From: an uncultured Gloeocapsa sp.
GTDB taxonomy: Bacteria; Cyanobacteriota; Cyanobacteriia; Cyanobacteriales; Gloeocapsaceae
Reading direction: 5' to 3'
Length of the DNA: 6,866 nucleotides
Assembly: GCA_937930495.1 (NCBI GenBank)
Contig: CALGKL010000021.1
Span: 1 to 6,866, forward strand
The translations under genes were made by a program, and so were the position numbers. The stretch's first letter is position 1. Each line of letters opens with the position of its first letter. A model generated the notes under the pieces. The model was not told where the DNA came from. It did no database searches and was given only the letters and a program-made list of their open reading frames with translations. Positions 1-5,820 of this stretch are shown one piece after another.

Positions 1-1362
1 AATCGAGAATGGAATATCTCGCGAGATGAGATTCAATGTTTAATTGACTTGAATTTATTTACCGCTGAAGAAGTAGAAAGTCTTATTGCTAGAGAATATA
101 AAGACGGTTTTAATAAGTTTTTTGATGCTAATAATCCTCCCCATTTAAAAGCTAAAGTTTTACATACACCAACGGTTTTAAATTTAGCCCTAGATGCAGA
201 AAAACTGCTGAAAATGTGCGGAGAGAAATTAATCGCCGCAGGTGGGGTAATTTGGGATGAAACCGAGTTTATTAAAGCTTATACTAGTTCAGAACAGGTA
301 TTGGTGGAATTAATCCATTTAGGTACTAAAGAAACAAAAAAAGCCACAGGAAGGGTTTTAGTCGATGCTATGGGAAGTGCGTCCCCGATCGCTTGGCAAT
401 TGAACGGCGATCGCACTTTTGATAGTGTTTGTCCGACGGTAGGTGCGGTGATTGAGAGTGGATTTGAACCCCAAGTCTGGGATAGTGATTATGGCGATGT
501 ACTCAATTCCCACGGGGATATTTCCCGCGGACGTCAATTGATTTGGGAGTTATTCCCTGGTGAAAATCAGGATCTAACTATCTACTTATTTCATTACCAC
601 CAAGTCCACCCAGATAACCCGGGTTCCTTATTGGAGATGTACGAGGACTTTTTTAGCATTTTGCCAGAATATCGCCGTTGTGATTTGGATAAGTTGGTCT
701 GGAAAAAACCGACTTTTGGTTATATACCTGGACATTTTAGCGTCAGTAGTCAAGAGCGTCGAGTAGCTTTTGATAGATTAGTCTTGATTGGGGATGCTGC
801 TTCCTTACAATCTCCTTTGATTTTTACAGGTTTTGGTTCTTTGGTGCGCAATTTAGGTCGTCTAACGGTCTTATTGGACACAGCCTTAAAATACGACTTT
901 CTCAGTGGCAAGGATTTAGAATTAATTAGGGCTTATCAAAGTAATGTTGCGGTAACCTGGTTATTTTCTAAAGGGATGATGGTCCCGAATGGGAAGAGTT
1001 TACCTCCAGAAAGAATTAACGCGATGTTAAATACTTTTTTTGGTTTACTCGCTGATGAACCCCCTAAGGTTGCTGATACCTTTATTAAAGATAGGACAGA
1101 TTGGTTGACTTTTACTCGCTTAGCTTTAAAAGCGGCACAACATAACCCAATCTTACTCTGGTGGATCGTTGAGATGGCGGGTTATCGCGATTTAGGGCGT
1201 TGGTTGTTATCTTATCTAGGATTTACTCTCGATGCTGGCAAAAATTGGCTACTAGGACGTAGTTTTACGCCTTGGTTACAACGATCTCGTTTCTGGTTAG
1301 AAAAGCGTTTCCCCGCTTTGTGGTTTAGGTTACTCTGTTTTCAATACAGTCTGAGAAGTTAG
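1..1362 (+). CDS. cruA: CruA-type lycopene cyclase / FAD-dependent oxidoreductase, 5'-truncated by the window edge
   Basis: The frame is open from base 1 (NREWNISRDEIQ...) to the TAG at 1360-1362, so 453 residues are visible and the true start lies outside the window. A TTG at 49 is in frame but is not a credible start, because coding-like sequence continues upstream of it. The N-terminal GxGxxG FAD-binding fold is therefore missing from view. The visible part has the second flavin-binding signature LIGDAASLQSP (Gly264-Asp265 in visible numbering), followed by TGFGSLVRNLGRL. It also has a VDAMGSASP segment near residue 121 and a Trp-rich, hydrophobic C-terminus that could contact the membrane. 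These fit the CruA/CruP family; CruA cyclises lycopene ends to beta-rings in green sulfur bacteria and some cyanobacteria. From remembered family sequences I favour CruA over its paralogue CruP. The flavoprotein assignment is firm, the exact paralogue and substrate less so. Confidence 0.7.
   Translation, partial: NREWNISRDEIQCLIDLNLFTAEEVESLIAREYKDGFNKFFDANNPPHLKAKVLHTPTVLNLALDAEKLLKMCGEKLIAAGGVIWDETEFIKAYTSSEQVLVELIHLGTKETKKATGRVLVDAMGSASPIAWQLNGDRTFDSVCPTVGAVIESGFEPQVWDSDYGDVLNSHGDISRGRQLIWELFPGENQDLTIYLFHYHQVHPDNPGSLLEMYEDFFSILPEYRRCDLDKLVWKKPTFGYIPGHFSVSSQERRVAFDRLVLIGDAASLQSPLIFTGFGSLVRNLGRLTVLLDTALKYDFLSGKDLELIRAYQSNVAVTWLFSKGMMVPNGKSLPPERINAMLNTFFGLLADEPPKVADTFIKDRTDWLTFTRLALKAAQHNPILLWWIVEMAGYRDLGRWLLSYLGFTLDAGKNWLLGRSFTPWLQRSRFWLEKRFPALWFRLLCFQYSLRS
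407..414. repeat. HIP1 octamer GCGATCGC (first of five)
   Basis: Exact copies are at 407-414, 2254-2261, 3445-3452, 3997-4004 and 5298-5305, all inside coding regions. This palindrome is strongly over-represented in many cyanobacterial genomes and supports the assignment of the host. Confidence 0.9.
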
Positions 1363-1374
1363 ATTAAATCTGGT

Positions 1375-1403
1375 ACTATTAGCACTATTACTTTTCTAGT
1401 AGT
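1375..1403 (+). repeat. ACTATTA direct repeat with weak hairpin after the cruA-like gene
   Basis: ACTATTA occurs at 1375-1381 and again at 1384-1390. The second copy can pair with TAGTAGT at 1397-1403 (7 bp including one G-T pair, 6-base loop). The stem is AT-rich and no T-run follows, so it is a poor intrinsic terminator, but it is the only structure seen between the two plus-strand genes. Confidence 0.3.
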
Positions 1404-1500
1404 ATAAGCGGGAGTGTTTAACTTTAGTATCTGTGAGTGACTTTTGCTCAAGAAAGAGCTAAGTATTGACACAGTTAATTATGAAAATGAGCAGGATACA

Positions 1501-2568
1501 ATGTCGACAATAATCATTATCAGTATAATCTTGTGCAGCATAGTTATGATATTTTGGCCAAAATCAGCCTCAGCTTGTACCAGGGCTGTTTATTTAGGAC
1601 CAAAAGATACCATAATTACAGTAAGAAGTATGGACTGGCTCGGTGATATGCAAACCAACCTCTGGGCTTTTCCACGAGGGATGGAGCGTAATAGTGCAGC
1701 CGGGGCCAATTCTCTAGAGTGGACTTCTAAATATGGTAGTGTTGTAGCTTCGGTTTTTGAAAACGGTTCGGTAGATGGAATCAATGAAAAAGGTTTGGTA
1801 GTAAATATGCTTTATTTAACTGAATCAGAATATCCTCAGCCACTACCTAATGATCCTCGCAAACCCATGTCACTTTCGGTCTGGGTGCAATATTTTCTTG
1901 ATAATTTTGCCACTGTGGCTGAAGCAATAGAAGAATTGAAAACAGAGCCTTTTTACGTAATTCCAACCATGAGTCCGGAGGGTAAACCTGGGACAGTACA
2001 CCTATCTCTCTCTGACGCTACAGGAGATTCGGGAATTCTTGAGTATATCAAAGGCAAACTAGTTATTCATCATAACCGTGAATATCAGGTAATGACCAAT
2101 TCCCCAATCTATGAGCAACAAATTGCACTTAATGCCTATTGGCAGGGTATTGGTGGTACTAACATGTTACCAGGGACTAATCGGGCAGCCGATCGCTTTG
2201 TCCGTGCTTCTTTCTATATTAATGCGGTAACCCAAACCAGTGATCAGCGCGAGGCGATCGCCGCGGCGTTTTCTGTAATCCGCGACGTTTCTGTCCCTTT
2301 AGGTATTTCTACTCCGGAACAGCCCCATATCTCCTCAACTATCTGGCGTACAGCAACTGATCACAAAAATAGATGCTATTATTTTGAATCGACCCGCAGC
2401 ACCAATTTATTTTGGGTAAACCTAGATGATTTGGACTTAACAGCGGGAAACCCGGTGAAAAAGTTAACTTTAACTAATGGTGAATTATATGCCGGTAACA
2501 CCGCTGAAAAATTTGAGATAGCCGAGCCTTTCCAGTTTTTAGCGGTTACCCCTGAGAATATTTATTGA
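1501..2568 (+). CDS. Exported linear amide C-N hydrolase, choloylglycine hydrolase family (Ntn hydrolase)
   Basis: The 355-residue protein from ATG 1501 begins with a hydrophobic stretch (about residues 3-19) ending in SASA/C. Cleavage after Ala25 would expose Cys26 as the new N-terminus, which is the nucleophile arrangement of N-terminal-nucleophile hydrolases. Other expected active-site residues are present: Arg42, Asp45 (RSMDW), Asn200 (MTNSP) and probably Arg232 (DRFVRA), plus the family motif DGINEKGLVV at 92-101. The family cleaves amide bonds in conjugated bile salts, penicillin V and, in some members, acyl-homoserine lactones; the substrate here cannot be read from sequence. AGGA at 1493-1496 is a weak, close ribosome site. 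An in-frame TTG at 1444 would add 19 mostly polar, partly acidic residues before the signal peptide, so I prefer 1501. The signal lacks the usual basic n-region, which leaves the start slightly uncertain. Its 3' end overlaps cpcT. Confidence 0.85.
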   Translation: MSTIIIISIILCSIVMIFWPKSASACTRAVYLGPKDTIITVRSMDWLGDMQTNLWAFPRGMERNSAAGANSLEWTSKYGSVVASVFENGSVDGINEKGLVVNMLYLTESEYPQPLPNDPRKPMSLSVWVQYFLDNFATVAEAIEELKTEPFYVIPTMSPEGKPGTVHLSLSDATGDSGILEYIKGKLVIHHNREYQVMTNSPIYEQQIALNAYWQGIGGTNMLPGTNRAADRFVRASFYINAVTQTSDQREAIAAAFSVIRDVSVPLGISTPEQPHISSTIWRTATDHKNRCYYFESTRSTNLFWVNLDDLDLTAGNPVKKLTLTNGELYAGNTAEKFEIAEPFQFLAVTPENIY

Positions 2569-3146
2569 ACTTGAACTTCGTCGGCAAAACTAGTAATTCT
2601 GGTAAAATGAAATGGTCCGGCGATCGACCCCCAGACCATTTCGTCCGTTTCGGGATCAAAACCGCGATCGAAGCTGATCAGTTTATGTTCGTCGATTTCA
2701 AAGCTGTTATCTAGGTAAGTTTTTTTCCCTTTGCGCTCTACGAGACAAGCTTTTCCCGGTTTGATTGTGCCTTGGAAACAAGTGCCTGTCCAGGTAACAT
2801 CCATATCACATCCAGGTAGTTTTTCCAGCTGGTCTGGTGTCAGAGTTTTTAAAAGTTCTAGATTACGAGACGCTCCAAAAAATCGTTCTTGTTCTTTAAC
2901 TTTATAATTTTCTAACTCAATTCGATTATCTACGCTTCTAAACTTAATTACGCGCAAACGATAGGGAGAATTAAGCATAAAATCATAAGCTTGTTCTAAA
3001 AATAAACCAGTTTCTCCCCAAATTGCATAGGGAAGAGGACGCATACACACCCTAATATGGGCAAAAAAGGGAGGATTGTCGTAAGCTTGCTGTTGATTGC
3101 TAAAATCAGCGGCCATTAGACGAGCTAGTTTTTCTATATCTGTCAT
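2562..3146 (-). CDS. cpcT: CpcT/CpeT-family phycobilin lyase (phycocyanin beta-subunit Cys-153 type)
   Basis: The product is 194 residues, close to the usual length of about 196 for CpcT. Recognisable family features are LARLMAADFSNQ near the N-terminus, NPPFFAHIRVCMRPLP (24-39), EQAYDFML (51-58), KLPGCDM (109-115), PGKAC (130-134) and the C-terminal WGSIAGPFHF. CpcT attaches phycocyanobilin to the beta-subunit of phycocyanin (Cys-153 site) through a thioether bond, acting in the cytoplasm during phycobilisome assembly. The paralogue CpeT acts on phycoerythrin; I favour CpcT from the close match to remembered cyanobacterial sequences, but the family does not separate perfectly. The gene lies 33 bases downstream of tsaD on the same strand. 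I see no clear Shine-Dalgarno sequence before the ATG (3146-3144). A TATAAT inside the end of tsaD may provide a separate promoter. Confidence 0.85.
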   Translation of the reverse strand: MTDIEKLARLMAADFSNQQQAYDNPPFFAHIRVCMRPLPYAIWGETGLFLEQAYDFMLNSPYRLRVIKFRSVDNRIELENYKVKEQERFFGASRNLELLKTLTPDQLEKLPGCDMDVTWTGTCFQGTIKPGKACLVERKGKKTYLDNSFEIDEHKLISFDRGFDPETDEMVWGSIAGPFHFTRITSFADEVQVQ

Positions 3147-3179
3147 GTTTATATAAGGTTAATTTTTTTGAGTTTAAAT

Positions 3180-4226
3180 TTACATATTATACAATTTCAT
3201 GACTTCAGTAACCGCTAAACGAGATTGCACCCCTAAGTTTAAAGAGGAACGATGTCCCCTGTCAAAATGTTCAGCGGCTGCACAAGCGATCATCGCGGCG
3301 TTGTCTGTACAGAGTTTTAAAGGGGGGAAATAGACTTGTAAATCATGTTGACGAGCAGCTTCTGTTAAATATGCTCTCAAACCGCTATTGGCTGCGACTC
3401 CACCGCCAACAGCTATATTTTTAATCCCACAGTCCAAAGCACAGGCGATCGCCCTTTGGGTGAGGGTACGGGCTATGGTTGCTTGAAAACTAGCGGCTAA
3501 ATCAGCTACGGGGAGATGGTGGGGATCGTCTTGACGCAATTGAGTGACTAAACGCATAACCGCGGTCTTTAAACCACTAAAACTACAGTCATAGGGATGA
3601 TACCCCCCACCAGGTAGAGAAATTTTCCCTTCCGGGAGAGGGAAAGCCTCTGGGTTACCAGTTTTAGCGAGGCGATCGATTACCGGTCCGCCAGGGTAGC
3701 CTAAATCTAATAACCTAGCCACCTTATCAAAAGCTTCTCCTGCTGCGTCGTCTCTAGTTGTACCTAAACTCTCATACTCTCCGCAATCTTTGACCAAAAT
3801 TAAGCTAGTATGTCCCCCTGAAACCAGCAGACATAAAAAAGGCGGCTGTAATTCTGGTTCACTTAAATAGCTAGCGTAGATATGACCTTCGAGATGGTGT
3901 ACCCCTAAAAAAGGTTTTTCCTGGACGATCGCTAGAGTTTTGGCTGCGCTTAATCCCACTAGTAAAGCACCTACTAAACCGGGAGCAGAAGTACAGGCGA
4001 TCGCGTCTATCTGATTCCAGTTTAACCCTGAATCGACTAAAGCTTTGCTGATTAAAGGGTTAATGGTGACTAAATGTTGGCGAGAAGCTATTTCAGGGAC
4101 TACCCCTCCATAACTTTGATGTAAAGAAATTTGTGACGCTACTACGTTACTGTAAATATAACGATTTTTTACAATTGCTACCGCAGTTTCATCACAACTC
4201 GTTTCTACTGCTAAAATCGTTGCCAT
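3180..4226 (-). CDS. tsaD: tRNA N6-threonylcarbamoyladenosine (t6A37) transferase TsaD
   Basis: The product is 348 residues, full length for bacterial TsaD (also called Gcp/YgjD). Family motifs are intact: ETSCDET at 8-14, the metal-binding pair His111 and His115 in HHLEGH, SGGHTSL at 136-142, [10 protein letters not shown] at 159-168, GYPGGP at 176-181, CSFSGLKTA at 214-222, GGGVAAN at 274-280 and Asp308 in CTDNAAM. TsaD moves the threonylcarbamoyl group onto A37 of ANN-decoding tRNAs, working with TsaB and TsaE in the cytoplasm. Neither partner is in this window. The ATG at 4226 is preceded by GGAGA at 4246-4242, which is rather far (15 bases). The gene is divergent from psaF across 184 bases, and cpcT follows on the same strand. 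To my knowledge the tsaD/psaF pairing recurs in other cyanobacteria. Confidence 0.97.
   Translation of the reverse strand: MATILAVETSCDETAVAIVKNRYIYSNVVASQISLHQSYGGVVPEIASRQHLVTINPLISKALVDSGLNWNQIDAIACTSAPGLVGALLVGLSAAKTLAIVQEKPFLGVHHLEGHIYASYLSEPELQPPFLCLLVSGGHTSLILVKDCGEYESLGTTRDDAAGEAFDKVARLLDLGYPGGPVIDRLAKTGNPEAFPLPEGKISLPGGGYHPYDCSFSGLKTAVMRLVTQLRQDDPHHLPVADLAASFQATIARTLTQRAIACALDCGIKNIAVGGGVAANSGLRAYLTEAARQHDLQVYFPPLKLCTDNAAMIACAAAEHFDRGHRSSLNLGVQSRLAVTEVMKLYNM
3186..3191 (-). promoter_or_regulatory. Possible -10 box for cpcT inside the 3' end of tsaD
   Basis: On the minus strand this reads TATAAT preceded by TTG, a perfect -10 match. Transcription would begin near 3179 and give a leader of about 33 bases before cpcT. 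At 16-18 bases spacing no good -35 hexamer is seen, so an activator or an AT-rich chance match is possible. Confidence 0.35.
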
Positions 4227-4280
4227 TGCGTGATAATTTAATCTCCAAGAGGTTAAGTGTGTGTTTACTACTTTAACACC

Positions 4281-4308
4281 CCTATACCGATGGAGAAACC
4301 TGAGTCAG
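4281..4308 (-). promoter_or_regulatory. Possible sigma-70-type promoter for tsaD
   Basis: On the minus strand, CTGACT (4308-4303) and TATAGG (4286-4281) are separated by 16 bases. Each matches the consensus at 4 of 6 positions. A start near 4274 would leave a leader of about 48 bases. The -35 element falls inside the inverted repeat at 4299-4323, so a factor bound there could affect tsaD. Confidence 0.3.
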
Positions 4309-4323
4309 GATAACCAACTCAGG
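4299..4323. promoter_or_regulatory. Perfect 7-bp inverted repeat in the tsaD/psaF intergenic region
   Basis: CCTGAGT at 4299-4305 and ACTCAGG at 4317-4323 are perfect inverted copies around 11 bases. The left arm also overlaps a shorter near-palindrome, CCTGAGTCAGG (4299-4309). No T-run follows on either strand, so a terminator is unlikely. It may be an operator for one or both divergent genes, or a hairpin in the psaF leader. Confidence 0.4.
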
Positions 4324-4365
4324 CGCATTTAGTCAATGATGTTTGTGTTAACTTGCTCGTTTCTT

Positions 4366-4396
4366 TTGTAAAAAACTCTTAACCAATTGTAACAAA
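4366..4396 (+). promoter_or_regulatory. Two TTGTAA direct repeats upstream of psaF
   Basis: TTGTAAAAAA at 4366-4375 and TTGTAACAAA at 4387-4396 match at 9 of 10 positions and are 21 bases apart start to start, about two helical turns. TGTAA is the core, on this strand, of the HLR1 element bound by the response regulator RpaB in cyanobacterial photosystem I promoters. Classical HLR1 repeats are only about 10 bases apart, so this is not a standard copy. The second repeat runs into the psaF ribosome binding site. Confidence 0.3.
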
Positions 4397-4400
4397 AGGA
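4395..4400 (+). promoter_or_regulatory. psaF ribosome binding site
   Basis: AAAGGA lies 10 bases before the psaF ATG at 4411. It is one of the better Shine-Dalgarno sequences in the window and fits a highly expressed photosystem gene. Confidence 0.6.
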
Positions 4401-4410
4401 AACAAAATCT

Positions 4411-4911
4411 ATGAGACGATTTTTCGCTTTAGTTCTAGCTTTACTGCTTTGTTTCAATTTCGCTCCCTCAGCTTCGGCTGATGGTTCCGTAGCAGGATTA
4501 GTACCCTGTAGCGAGTCTGCGGCTTACCAACAACGTGCTCAATCTTTCCGTAACACTACCGCTGACCCCGAGTCTGGACGCAAACGCGCTGAACGCTATG
4601 CTCAAGCTCTCTGTGGTCCTGAAGGATTACCCCACCTGATCGTTGATGGTCGTTTTACCCACGCTGGAGATTTTCTGATTCCTAGTCTCCTCTTCCTCTA
4701 TATCGCTGGTTGGATTGGTTGGGTAGGTCGCGCTTACTTAATCGCGGTTCGCTCTGATAAAAATCCCGAAGAGAAAGAAATCATCATTGATGTACCTTTA
4801 GCTATTGGTAAAATGCTTACAGGATTTACTTGGCCTTTGGCTGCAGTAGGAGAGTTAACTTCTGGTAAGCTAACTGCTCCTGATAATGAAATCCCCATTT
4901 CTCCTCGCTAA
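4411..4911 (+). CDS. psaF: Photosystem I reaction centre subunit III (PsaF)
   Basis: The product is 166 residues and closely resembles cyanobacterial PsaF precursors. Residues 1-23 form a signal peptide (MRRFF, hydrophobic core, SASA) with cleavage expected before Asp24, placing the N-terminal domain in the thylakoid lumen. Cys33 and Cys68 are the pair that forms the conserved lumenal disulfide. A strong membrane segment covers about 88-113 ([17 protein letters not shown]), and a second hydrophobic stretch with the motif [12 protein letters not shown] lies at 138-149. PsaF sits at the edge of photosystem I beside PsaJ; in algae and plants it helps dock plastocyanin or cytochrome c6, but in cyanobacteria that role is weak. 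psaJ follows after 41 bases, so the two are almost certainly one transcript. Confidence 0.98.
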   Translation: MRRFFALVLALLLCFNFAPSASADGSVAGLVPCSESAAYQQRAQSFRNTTADPESGRKRAERYAQALCGPEGLPHLIVDGRFTHAGDFLIPSLLFLYIAGWIGWVGRAYLIAVRSDKNPEEKEIIIDVPLAIGKMLTGFTWPLAAVGELTSGKLTAPDNEIPISPR

Positions 4912-4952
4912 ATTTTGTGTCAACTGTTAATAAGGATTGAGAGATCGTTTCT

Positions 4953-5081
4953 ATGAAAGATTTAACCGCTTTTTTATCAACCGCACCGGTTTTGATTACT
5001 GCACTTTTAGTTTTTACCGCAGGTCTTTTGATTGAGTTTAACCGTTTTTATCCCGATTTACTCTTTCACCCCCTCCAATAG
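4953..5081 (+). CDS. psaJ: Photosystem I reaction centre subunit IX (PsaJ)
   Basis: This small gene encodes 42 residues, beginning [12 protein letters not shown] and ending FHPLQ. The signature [15 protein letters not shown] (26-40) is typical of PsaJ, and a single membrane helix covers about residues 10-28. The length is normal for the family (about 40-44). PsaJ is a one-helix photosystem I subunit that contacts PsaF and binds chlorophyll and carotenoid. The ATG at 4953 is preceded by AAGGA at 4932-4936, a somewhat distant ribosome site. It follows psaF by 41 bases in the usual psaF-psaJ order. psaL, which follows psaJ in some cyanobacteria, is not the next gene here. Confidence 0.97.
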   Translation: MKDLTAFLSTAPVLITALLVFTAGLLIEFNRFYPDLLFHPLQ

Positions 5082-5105
5082 GATGATTTAAAAGGTATTT
5101 GCACA

Positions 5106-5128
5106 ACACGGGGATTTTGTCTCCGTGT
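5106..5128 (+). terminator. Hairpin after psaJ, probable terminator or attenuator
   Basis: ACACGGGG at 5106-5113 pairs with CTCCGTGT at 5121-5128 (8 bp including one G-T pair) around the loop ATTTTGT. A weakly T-rich stretch (AATTGTTTGATT) follows. This suits an imperfect intrinsic terminator for psaF-psaJ. It ends only 14 bases before the ATG of the next gene, so it could instead let part of the transcript continue, or affect translation of that gene. Confidence 0.5.
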
Positions 5129-5142
5129 CAAATTGTTTGATT

Positions 5143-5652
5143 ATGTCTAAAAATCTCTTTTTAACTCTAATTGTTTTCTCTCTGGCGCTTATTCTCAATA
5201 GTTGTACGAGGTTAATTATTGATGAATATGAAGCTACTGCTACTACTACCCTGACCTGGAGGGTAGAATATTATATCGGTAGCAATGATAAACCGTCGCG
5301 ATCGCGTTGGGAAACCTTTGAAAGTGCTACCCTGGAAAATGTTAACGGACAACGTCCTCCCGATGCTTTTGGTGAAGCTGACGACAAGGGTTTATGGTGG
5401 CCGAGAATACCGATTAAACCGACTTTAAATGAAATCGAGGATAGACAAAAAACCGGGGAAAAACATGGTCCTCCGGAAATGCTCCGACAGGTTGACTATG
5501 CTATTAGTTATCGACAGGGAAGTAGTTATGTGACTCTGCCTACCCATTACCCAGTCTATCGTCAAGCTGTACGCGCCGCTGAATCTGGTCAAGCTCTTAA
5601 GTTAATTCTCAGAGCTGATGACCGGTTTGTGGAAAAAGCTGAACCTATTTAA
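5143..5652 (+). CDS. Putative lipoprotein, conserved-looking cyanobacterial protein of unknown function
   Basis: From ATG 5143 the product is 169 residues. It starts with Lys3, a hydrophobic segment (5-18) and LNSC, an acceptable lipobox with Cys21 as the lipidated residue; Asn at -2 is less common. The rest appears soluble, with TLTWRVEYYIG in the first third, then GLWWPRIPIKPTLNEIEDR, GPPEMLRQVDYAISYRQ and a C-terminal LILRADDRF. I do not recognise a named domain, though the sequence resembles hypothetical proteins I associate with cyanobacteria. An in-frame GTG at 5125 would add six residues, but it lies within the hairpin arm and weakens the signal peptide, so I reject it. No Shine-Dalgarno sequence is visible. 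The gene begins 61 bases after psaJ, with a hairpin between them; whether it shares the psaF-psaJ transcript is unclear. A role in thylakoid or envelope membranes would be a guess. It contains a HIP1 site at 5298-5305. Confidence 0.8.
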   Translation: MSKNLFLTLIVFSLALILNSCTRLIIDEYEATATTTLTWRVEYYIGSNDKPSRSRWETFESATLENVNGQRPPDAFGEADDKGLWWPRIPIKPTLNEIEDRQKTGEKHGPPEMLRQVDYAISYRQGSSYVTLPTHYPVYRQAVRAAESGQALKLILRADDRFVEKAEPI

Positions 5653-5695
5653 CTTCGGGAAAAAAGTTAGACAGAATCCTTTGACTTCACACTTT

Positions 5696-5810
5696 CTAAT
5701 TTCTATTACTTATTTCTCTAGCTAATTTGGCATCAGTTTGCGCGATTTCAATTATTGGGACAATAACTATTATTTAAATCTCTAGGTTCAAACTTATCTA
5801 AATTATACAT
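5696..5810 (-). pseudogene. Possible small reading frame after the permease gene, interrupted by one frameshift
   Basis: On the minus strand an ATG (5810-5808) begins 10 bases after the permease stop, with AAAGGA immediately before it. It reads MYNLDKFEPRDLNNSYCPNN and stops at 5748. In the next frame, IIEIAQTDAKLAREISNRN continues to a TAG at 5698-5696. Removing one C from the CCC near 5759 would join them into a 37-residue protein. It could be a degraded or misread small gene, or chance open frames in AT-rich DNA. I do not recognise the peptide. Confidence 0.25.
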
Positions 5811-5820
5811 TCCTTTAGTT

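Noticed and set aside
1466..1471. A perfect TTGACA upstream of the amidase gene
   Set aside because: No -10 hexamer occurs at 16-19 bases spacing; GATACA at 1495 is 23 bases away and abuts the start codon.
1590..1784. A 64-codon open frame on the minus strand inside the amidase gene
   Set aside because: It lies fully antisense to a well-supported gene with family motifs, and its translation shows no recognisable feature.
4264..4279. TTTACTAC and TTTAACAC, adjacent 8-base units resembling HLR1 half-sites
   Set aside because: Neither has the GTTACA core and they lack the usual 2-base gap, so the likeness is too weak to call.
4283..4288. TATACC as a -10 box for psaF
   Set aside because: No -35 match lies at a suitable distance, and it would leave a leader of more than 110 bases.
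5125..5142. GTG start for the lipoprotein gene
   Set aside because: It sits within the right arm of the hairpin and adds six residues that spoil the signal peptide; ATG 5143 gives a normal lipoprotein N-terminus.
5764..5776. AT-only stem AATAA/TTATT in the gap between the convergent lipoprotein and permease genes
   Set aside because: A 5-bp AT stem without a T-run is expected by chance and would not stop transcription.
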